This document shows, one piece after another, positions 1 through 5,715 of a stretch of 5,715 nucleotides of DNA; the stretch's first letter is position 1, and every line of letters begins with the position of its first letter. This stretch comes from Candidatus Adiutrix sp. (lineage in GTDB: Bacteria > Desulfobacterota > Desulfarculia > Adiutricales > Adiutricaceae). The notes below the pieces were generated by a model, which was not told the origin of the DNA, did no database searches, and saw only the letters and a list, made by a program, of their open reading frames with translations. The position numbers and the translations under genes were made by a program. The stretch lies in the NCBI GenBank assembly GCA_031273445.1, contig JAISRV010000296.1, forward strand, positions 1-5,715, written 5' to 3'.

Positions 1-1730
<1,730 letters not shown>

Positions 1731-1738
1731 AAATTTTT

Positions 1739-1744
1739 CCGCCT
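1739..1744 (-). promoter_or_regulatory. Ribosome binding site of the hybrid kinase
   Basis: AGGCGG on the minus strand ends 8 nt before the ATG at 1730 and is a moderate Shine-Dalgarno match. It decides between the two nearby in-frame ATGs (1730 and 1724) and supports independent initiation of the kinase rather than a fusion with the upstream FIST protein. Confidence 0.6.
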
Positions 1745-1775
1745 GCCAGGCCGGCTCTCTCCGCCTGATCCGCGC

Positions 1776-2978
1776 CTATTGCCGATACAGAGTCAACAGG
1801 GCGGTGGAATAGTTATGATAGGTGTTGCGGCCGCCTAGTTGGGCGTATTCGCCGAAACCGTACATGCCCAGCCAGGGCGGGGTCTGGCCGGTCTCGTCAT
1901 TCAGGAAGGAATGCATCATGGCGATGATTTCGTCTTTGACCACCTTGTTGAACAGGAAGCGGCCACGGGCCAGGCAGTCGGTCTGGAAGACGGCCACGGG
2001 CTTTTTGCCGTTCATCCGGGCGCATATCCATTCCAGCGAGCGCCGCTGTTCGGAGAAAATCAAATCCTCGTCCCGGCTGGTCAGCCAGACTTCCAGGCCC
2101 TCCCTGGCCGTAACCGGATAATAAACCGCCCCGTCGGGGTCATATTTAGTGATGACCCGCAGGATGTGGGGGTTGCCGTATTCCTCGGCCAGTTCCTCCG
2201 GCAGCTTTTCGGCCAGGGCGCCCACCGGGATGGTGTCGCCGCAGAGGGAGCTGGCCGGGAGCGAGAGACGGCTGGCGTACTCGGCCCAGGCCGGCCGGCC
2301 GTCAAATTCCAAAATCCGGTGGCCGTCGACTTTGGTGGCCGTAAGCGGTTGCCCGTAAGCGGTGAAGCCGTGGGTGGCCCGGGTGACCGCCTTGAGCGTG
2401 GGGTCGGCCAGACCCACGGCCCAGGCGTCGTGTTCGCTCATGAGGCCGTCATAATACTGATAGTTGACCAGGCCCCGCATGTTATCGGAAGATGTGCCGC
2501 CGAAGATGTTGATCTCCTCGCCGAAGGTTTCGGTCAGGGCCTTCAGGACCAGGTCATTGGCTATGTCGATGCCCGGGCAGAGAAGATAGATGGCGGTGGG
2601 GGCCGGCGTTTTGGCTTTCAGGGCTCTGGCCAGTTCCAACCCTTTCTCATAGGAGTTATGCCCGTAAATATTCCGGACGCCGGCCACGCCATATTCTCCG
2701 GCCGGCCCGGAGATGGCCATCAGGGCCACGTCGCTCATTGATTCGCCCACCCCCTCCCGGCCGATGACCCCGCTGGCCGAACAGCCCAGCGCCACGGCCC
2801 CGGGCGCAAGTTTCTGAAGGGCGGCCCCGAGCTTGTCGAGCTTGTGCCCCAGGGCGCTGTTGATGATAAAAAGGCCGGCCTCTCCGGGTTTACCGTCGGG
2901 GAAGGCGATTTCCAAACACTCGGCCATGGCTCGTTCACTGTTGACGATGCGGGCGCTGGCGGAACTGAATTTGAGCAT
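1776..2978 (-). CDS. FIST-domain sensor protein (FIST_N + FIST_C)
   Basis: This 400-residue protein has the two-part FIST architecture. FIST (F-box and intracellular signal transduction) domains are proposed small-ligand sensors, perhaps for amino acids, and are often encoded beside or fused to histidine kinases or methyl-accepting proteins. FIST_N spans about 31-212, with the typical GCSASGVI at 65-72 and FGGTSSDN at 159-166. FIST_C spans about 213-390, with the entry segment ILEFDGRPAWAEY (222-234), FQTDCLARGRF (331-341) and the closing GEYAQLGG...YHNYSTALL (376-395). Length and motif order match a complete family member. No signal peptide or membrane segment is visible, so it should be cytoplasmic. 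The ATG at 2978 is chosen over the upstream TTG at 2999 because AAGGAGG lies 6 nt before it, whereas the TTG precedes that site. It is the first gene of an operon with the hybrid kinase, which points to a ligand-sensing role upstream of that kinase; the ligand is unknown. Confidence 0.92.
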   Translation of the reverse strand: MLKFSSASARIVNSERAMAECLEIAFPDGKPGEAGLFIINSALGHKLDKLGAALQKLAPGAVALGCSASGVIGREGVGESMSDVALMAISGPAGEYGVAGVRNIYGHNSYEKGLELARALKAKTPAPTAIYLLCPGIDIANDLVLKALTETFGEEINIFGGTSSDNMRGLVNYQYYDGLMSEHDAWAVGLADPTLKAVTRATHGFTAYGQPLTATKVDGHRILEFDGRPAWAEYASRLSLPASSLCGDTIPVGALAEKLPEELAEEYGNPHILRVITKYDPDGAVYYPVTAREGLEVWLTSRDEDLIFSEQRRSLEWICARMNGKKPVAVFQTDCLARGRFLFNKVVKDEIIAMMHSFLNDETGQTPPWLGMYGFGEYAQLGGRNTYHNYSTALLTLYRQ

Positions 2979-2984
2979 GTCAAG

Positions 2985-2991
2985 CCTCCTT
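2985..2991 (-). promoter_or_regulatory. Strong ribosome binding site of the FIST gene
   Basis: AAGGAGG on the minus strand is a near-perfect Shine-Dalgarno with a 6-nt spacer to the ATG at 2978. It fixes the start of the FIST gene and rules against the TTG seven codons upstream. Confidence 0.85.
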
Positions 2992-3051
2992 TTCCTCAAA
3001 AATTGATGAACAGGCTCCGGGGTCTCCCTTAACGAAGTCTTCTATCTCCAG

Positions 3052-3069
3052 TCAATAGCACTTTATTGA
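3052..3069. repeat. Short inverted repeat at the predicted FIST-operon start point, candidate operator
   Basis: TCAATA, a 6-nt spacer and TATTGA form a perfect 6-bp inverted repeat. It covers the expected transcription start (about 3062) and touches the -10 element of the FIST promoter at base 3069. A regulator bound here would block initiation. The arms are short and AT-rich, so chance is a real alternative. No protein in the window can be assigned to it from sequence. Confidence 0.3.
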
Positions 3070-3097
3070 TTGTACCCCCAAGCAGATGAAATATCAA
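3069..3097 (-). promoter_or_regulatory. Sigma70-type promoter of the FIST-kinase operon
   Basis: On the minus strand TTGATA (3097-3092) is followed by a 17-nt spacer and TACAAT (3074-3069). Both hexamers are one mismatch from consensus and the spacing is optimal. The predicted start near 3062 gives a 5' leader of about 84 nt before the FIST ATG. Inside that leader is another TTGACT, but the hexamer 17 nt after it (TTAAGG) is poor, so the upstream pair is preferred. Confidence 0.65.
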
Positions 3098-3162
3098 GAT
3101 GACGAAAGATTTGCTTCGCCGTAAAACCCTCGTCCGAGCGCGAACGTCGGTTTTTTTTGCCT

Positions 3163-3191
3163 TTGACTGTGGTATGCCAATGGCTTACAAT
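3163..3191 (+). promoter_or_regulatory. Sigma70-type promoter of the toxin remnant-higA-nucleotidyltransferase operon
   Basis: TTGACT (3163-3168), a 17-nt spacer and TACAAT (3186-3191) form a strong predicted promoter, each hexamer one base off consensus. A run of eight T (3151-3158) just upstream sits where an UP element would. The expected start point, about 7 nt past the -10, falls on or next to the ATG at 3198. The toxin-remnant message may therefore be leaderless, which fits the lack of a convincing Shine-Dalgarno before that ATG. Confidence 0.7.
3172..3188. promoter_or_regulatory. Candidate HigA operator between the -35 and -10 boxes
   Basis: GTATGCCAATGGCTTAC is an imperfect palindrome with 7-bp arms (6 of 7 positions pair) around a 3-nt centre. 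It lies in the promoter spacer and overlaps the first bases of the -10 hexamer, the usual place for a toxin-antitoxin autorepressor site. HigA-family proteins bind such dyads as dimers through their helix-turn-helix. The position is seen directly; binding by the HigA encoded at 3362-3649 is inferred. Confidence 0.5.
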
Positions 3192-3197
3192 AGAAGC

Positions 3198-3365
3198 ATG
3201 AGCATGTCGCCGCCCGTAACAGTCATAGAAACTCCGTCGTTCTTGCGCGACTCCAAAAAGCATTTGACTGACAATGAACAGGCCAATCTGAGTCAGGCCG
3301 ATCGCAATGCTCTGAAAACGCTTTCAGCGATTCTGGTCGAACAGTACGGAGGCGACTTGTCATGA
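3198..3365 (+). pseudogene. higB: RelE/HigB-2-type toxin remnant with an in-frame deletion of the catalytic core
   Basis: The 55-residue product joins the two ends of a HigB-2/RelE-type toxin, a ribosome-dependent mRNA endonuclease family usually about 105-120 residues long. Residues 7-25 (VTVIETPSFLRDSKKHLTD) match the family N-terminus. NEQANLSQADRNAL and the helix after it match the C-terminus, which normally follows the last core strand (...KNExxDL...). Everything between is absent: the GDVIxGxGGLRKxR strand region and the basic GKRGGxRxIYY segment. The junction lies near 3268-3276. About 50-65 residues are missing, yet the frame stays open to a stop that overlaps the antitoxin start (ATGA). 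ATG at 3198 is taken as the start; the ATG at 3204 is equally possible. The product cannot be an active RNase of this family. The ends may still bind HigA, or the gene may only serve translational coupling. Confidence 0.75.
3348..3352 (+). promoter_or_regulatory. Ribosome binding site of higA
   Basis: GGAGG lies inside the 3' end of the toxin remnant, 9 nt before the antitoxin ATG at 3362. With the ATGA overlap it gives HigA both its own initiation site and coupling to translation of the remnant. Confidence 0.65.
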
Positions 3366-3649
3366 GCGGAAGCCGGATAATCAAAAGCATGAAAGAGGCG
3401 GCATCCATCGCGCGCGGCGAGATGCCCGCCGGTGCTTATCAAATTCACATTCCGCCGCAAGTGGACGTGAAGACCATTCGCCAGGGTCTGGGCCTTTCCC
3501 AGTCCGCTTTCGCGGCCAGGTTCGGACTGTCGCTCCATACGCTTCGCAATTGGGAACAGGGGAAAAGGCAACCTGACCCGGCGGCCAGAGCCTATTTGAA
3601 AGTCATTGAAAAAGCCCCCGAAGCGGTTTACGAAGCCTTGTCCGAGTGA
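3362..3649 (+). CDS. higA: HigA-type antitoxin, XRE-family helix-turn-helix regulator
   Basis: The 95-residue protein has the usual length and layout of antitoxins paired with HigB-2/RelE-like toxins. It has an N-terminal arm (about 1-33), which in this family carries the toxin-binding segment, followed by a Cro/C1-type helix-turn-helix (about 36-82). Helix 2 is SQSAFAARFG (46-55) and the recognition helix is LSLHTLRNWEQG (56-67), followed by the family hallmark KRQPDPAARAYLKVI. It appears intact. Such antitoxins repress their own operon, and a dyad inside the upstream promoter (3172-3188) is the likely target. The start overlaps the stop of the toxin remnant by ATGA, and the nucleotidyltransferase gene begins 9 nt after its stop, so all three are probably co-transcribed. 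Since the partner toxin has lost its core, this HigA is probably a stand-alone repressor or an orphan antitoxin able to neutralise a related toxin elsewhere. Confidence 0.9.
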   Translation: MSGSRIIKSMKEAASIARGEMPAGAYQIHIPPQVDVKTIRQGLGLSQSAFAARFGLSLHTLRNWEQGKRQPDPAARAYLKVIEKAPEAVYEALSE

Positions 3650-3658
3650 CGGAAGACA

Positions 3659-5542
3659 ATGGAATTATCGCGGCAACGTAAGATCTCCCTGATCCGCCAG
3701 GCGGAGGCCCTGTGCCGTGAGCATGGCGCGTCCCTGCTTTTTTTGACGCTGTTCGGCTCAAGCCTTTACGGCACGGAAACGCCGGGGAAATCAGATCTGG
3801 ATGTGCGCGGAATTTTTCTTCCCTCCAGAGAGGCCTTGGCCTTGAATAAGGCGCCCAGGAGCCTGCAACAGGCGACAAACGGCACGGGACGAATAAATTC
3901 CGCGGAAGATGTGGATATCGATCTTTGGTCGGCGCAGCACTGGCTGCTGAAACTCTTGCCCGCCGGCGATACGGGCGCTCTGGACATGCTGTTTTCGCCT
4001 TCGCGCGCGGATTGCACGTTGTTCAAGGCGCCTGTTCTGGACAAGGTCTTCGCCGAACCAGGCCGACTCATGGATATGACTAACGGCGGCGGCTATGCCG
4101 CATACAGTCTTGGACAAGCGAAAAAATACGGCCTCAAGTGTTCCCGCATCGGCGCGTTGAAGGCCGTCCATAACTGGCTCCTGGCCCATTTAGGCCATCA
4201 GCCTCCTCCGGAGCAGCGCCTGCATGACGTTATTGAGGCCCTCGTCGCCGCCTGCGCTGACGGCCGTTACTGCGCTTTGGAAATCGCGCGGGAAGAGAAG
4301 TTTTTGCGGCTCTGCGGTAAATTCCATGCTGAAAATATCCGCCTGACGGAATTTATCCGCCGGGTGGAACATGACCTGCGGCGATATGGGGCCCGAGCGG
4401 AAGAGGCGACGCGTAACCAGGGGCTGGATTTCAAGGCTCTTTCCCACGCGCTGCGGGCGCTTATGCAGCTGGAGGAACTCCTGCGGACCGGCGGGATCGT
4501 CTTCCCGCTCACGAACAGAGAAGAGCTGATAGCCGTCAAACTGGGCCAATACGCCTGGGATGAGCTGGAGCCGATGATTCTTGCCCGGTTTGAAGCTGTG
4601 GAGGCCCTGCGGGAAAAAGCGCCGGTCAAGGGAAAGTTTGACCGGAATTTCGCCGAAGCATGTGTTCTGGATTGTTATGACCGGAAAAGGGCTTCCCTTC
4701 CCGGCCCCCACGACAAGACCCGCGCGCCGCATTTTCAGGACGGCTTTTCCATTCCTGAGGCGACGCTTGGGCTCATTGAGGAAAAACTCTCCAGGCTGGA
4801 GGCGGATAACCGGATAAAGATTCTTTACGCCTGCGAGTCGGGCAGCAGAGCCTGGGGCTTCGCCTCCGAGGATTCCGATTATGATGTGCGCTTCATCTAT
4901 GTTCACGAGCCGGACTGGTATCTTGGCCTCGCGCCGGAAGAAAAACGTGACGTGCTGGAGCCGGGCCTTGAGACCGCCCCTTTTGGCGAACTTGACCTCA
5001 GCGGCTGGGAACTCCGTAAGGCGCTCAAACTTTTCCGGCGGTCCAACCCGGTAGTGCTGGAGTGGCTCTCATCGCCCCTGGTCTATTGTGAAGCCGGACC
5101 TTTCGCCTCTCTCCTGAGAGAGGCGGCGCCCGTCCAGACCTCGCCCGTACGGGTTTGGCGCCATTATCGCGGCCTGATGGAAAGAAGCAAAGCCCGCTAT
5201 TGGGATAAAAGAAACTCCATCAAGGCCTGGTTTTACATCATGCGCCCGCTATTGGCCATGCGCTGGATAGAAATGGGCAAAGGTCTCCCGCCCATGCGTT
5301 TTGATTTGCTTATGGACGGGGTCATTGAGGACGGCGCCCTGCACGGGGAACTGGCCAGCCTGGTCGCCCGGAAAAAGGACGGCCGAGAAAAGGACGGCTT
5401 CGCTCCTCCGGCTCTCGTCGCCGCCTTTGTGGAAAAAGAAATGCTCCGGTTGCGGGAAAATCCGCCGCGGCTGCCCTCCGCTCAAGAGGAGGCGGATCTG
5501 GACGGCCTATTCAAGACGGCCTTAACGCGGGCCTGGGGGTAG
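3659..5542 (+). CDS. Tandem-domain nucleotidyltransferase of the COG3541/YcgL (RlaP-like) type
   Basis: This 627-residue protein contains two DNA polymerase beta-like nucleotidyltransferase units, each with the three-part active site. Unit 1 (about 22-340) has Gly33-Ser34, SDLDVRGI with Asp46 and Asp48, and a third acidic site at DVDIDLW (Asp86/Asp88). Unit 2 (about 370-627) has Gly395-Ser396, SDYDVRFI with Asp407 and Asp409, and ELDLSGW (Asp446). After each active site comes the same kind of helical region: LLKLLPAGDTGALDMLFSP against ALKLFRRSNPVVLEWLSSP, and HALRALMQLEELLRTG against YIMRPLLAMRWIEMGKG. Unit 1 has an extra segment around 175-255. Family members are predicted to transfer a nucleotide to RNA, protein or a small molecule; the substrate here is unknown. 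Typical single-domain relatives, as I recall, are near 250-300 residues, so this is about double length. The ATG at 3659 follows higA by 9 nt, with a weak, closely spaced GGAAG as ribosome site, so translation may be coupled. No toxin domain such as HEPN is seen. Confidence 0.85.
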   Translation: MELSRQRKISLIRQAEALCREHGASLLFLTLFGSSLYGTETPGKSDLDVRGIFLPSREALALNKAPRSLQQATNGTGRINSAEDVDIDLWSAQHWLLKLLPAGDTGALDMLFSPSRADCTLFKAPVLDKVFAEPGRLMDMTNGGGYAAYSLGQAKKYGLKCSRIGALKAVHNWLLAHLGHQPPPEQRLHDVIEALVAACADGRYCALEIAREEKFLRLCGKFHAENIRLTEFIRRVEHDLRRYGARAEEATRNQGLDFKALSHALRALMQLEELLRTGGIVFPLTNREELIAVKLGQYAWDELEPMILARFEAVEALREKAPVKGKFDRNFAEACVLDCYDRKRASLPGPHDKTRAPHFQDGFSIPEATLGLIEEKLSRLEADNRIKILYACESGSRAWGFASEDSDYDVRFIYVHEPDWYLGLAPEEKRDVLEPGLETAPFGELDLSGWELRKALKLFRRSNPVVLEWLSSPLVYCEAGPFASLLREAAPVQTSPVRVWRHYRGLMERSKARYWDKRNSIKAWFYIMRPLLAMRWIEMGKGLPPMRFDLLMDGVIEDGALHGELASLVARKKDGREKDGFAPPALVAAFVEKEMLRLRENPPRLPSAQEEADLDGLFKTALTRAWG

Positions 5543-5553
5543 AGCCCTCGGCC

Positions 5554-5715
5554 TCAGGAGGCGAAAAGGCGCCAGAAGACGAAAAGAGCGACGACTAGGC
5601 TGAGCACGCGAAAGAGCTGGTTGCAGGCAATCAGAATCAGCCCCAGACGCAGTTGGAAAAAGCCCAGGAAGGCGGCCAGCTGCCAGCGCAGCACCCTGAT
5701 GGGCGTGGAGATGAT
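5554..5715 (-). CDS. C-terminal end of an unrecognised membrane protein, N-terminus outside the window
   Basis: The minus-strand frame is open from the right edge to a TGA at 5554-5556 and gives 53 residues. They are strongly hydrophobic with scattered Arg. One likely membrane stretch is LAAFLGFFQLRLGLILIA, and a second is VLSLVVALFVFWRLF, ending in AS. This looks like the last one or two transmembrane helices of an integral membrane protein. I do not recognise the family. It is convergent with the nucleotidyltransferase gene, with 11 nt between the two stop codons, so it is not part of that operon. The hydrophobic pattern and the tight packing against the neighbour's stop support a real gene, but only a fragment is seen. 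Confidence 0.6.
   Translation of the reverse strand: MISTPIRVLRWQLAAFLGFFQLRLGLILIACNQLFRVLSLVVALFVFWRLFAS

Noticed and set aside
3134..3158. Terminator-like CCGA...TCGG hairpin followed by eight T
   Set aside because: The stem is only 4 bp with a 9-nt loop and no plus-strand gene lies upstream to terminate. The T run sits just before the -35 box and is better read as an AT-rich promoter element.
3099..3197. Upstream in-frame extension of the toxin remnant to an ATG at 3099
   Set aside because: The extra 33 residues match nothing in the toxin family, the extension runs through the promoter and T tract, and the family N-terminus aligns with the ATG at 3198 or 3204.
3362..3649. The antitoxin as a phage repressor or transposon-linked regulator
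   Set aside because: Length, the KRQPDPAARAYLKVI tail and overlap with a HigB-type remnant fit HigA. No phage, integrase, transposase or terminal repeat is visible.
4190..4906. A 238-codon minus-strand open frame inside the nucleotidyltransferase gene
   Set aside because: It lies opposite conserved catalytic motifs of the plus-strand gene, shows no domain of its own and has no promoter or ribosome site evidence.
3659..5542. The nucleotidyltransferase as a classic MNT antitoxin or AbiEii-type toxin
   Set aside because: MNT antitoxins are small and pair with an adjacent HEPN gene, and AbiEii pairs with an AbiEi regulator; neither partner is seen. The segments after each active site fit the COG3541-type family better.

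Overview
The window is GC-rich bacterial DNA with tightly packed genes on both strands. A FIST protein next to a soluble hybrid histidine kinase, and GCC/CTG-rich codon use, fit a proteobacterium or a Desulfobacterota-type ('deltaproteobacterial') genome. This is only an impression, because no marker gene is present.

Layout. Minus strand, 1-2978: a two-gene signalling operon read right to left. A complete FIST-domain sensor (1776-2978) is followed 45 nt later by a soluble hybrid histidine kinase (1-1730). The kinase carries a GAF-like region, HisKA, HATPase_c and a receiver domain, and runs off the left edge near the end of the receiver. A good sigma70-type promoter (3069-3097) and a strong Shine-Dalgarno drive this operon. 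Intergenic region, 2979-3197: about 220 bases hold two divergent promoters and two short inverted repeats that could be operators. Plus strand, 3198-5542: a compact operon. It begins with a toxin gene of the RelE/HigB-2 type whose catalytic middle is missing (55 codons left). An apparently intact HigA-type antitoxin follows, overlapping by ATGA. Nine bases later comes a 627-residue protein with two complete nucleotidyltransferase domains. Minus strand, 5554-5715: the C-terminal 53 residues of an unrecognised membrane protein, convergent with the nucleotidyltransferase gene.

How the parts may work together. The FIST protein probably senses a small ligand (amino acids have been proposed for the family) and passes the signal to the kinase, which has no membrane segment of its own. 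The right-hand operon looks like a toxin-antitoxin locus that lost its toxin activity by an in-frame internal deletion. It kept its promoter, candidate operator, translational coupling and antitoxin, so HigA may now mainly control the double nucleotidyltransferase. That is the most unusual arrangement in the window. The domain calls rest on visible motifs; the functional link between the antitoxin and the nucleotidyltransferase is inference.
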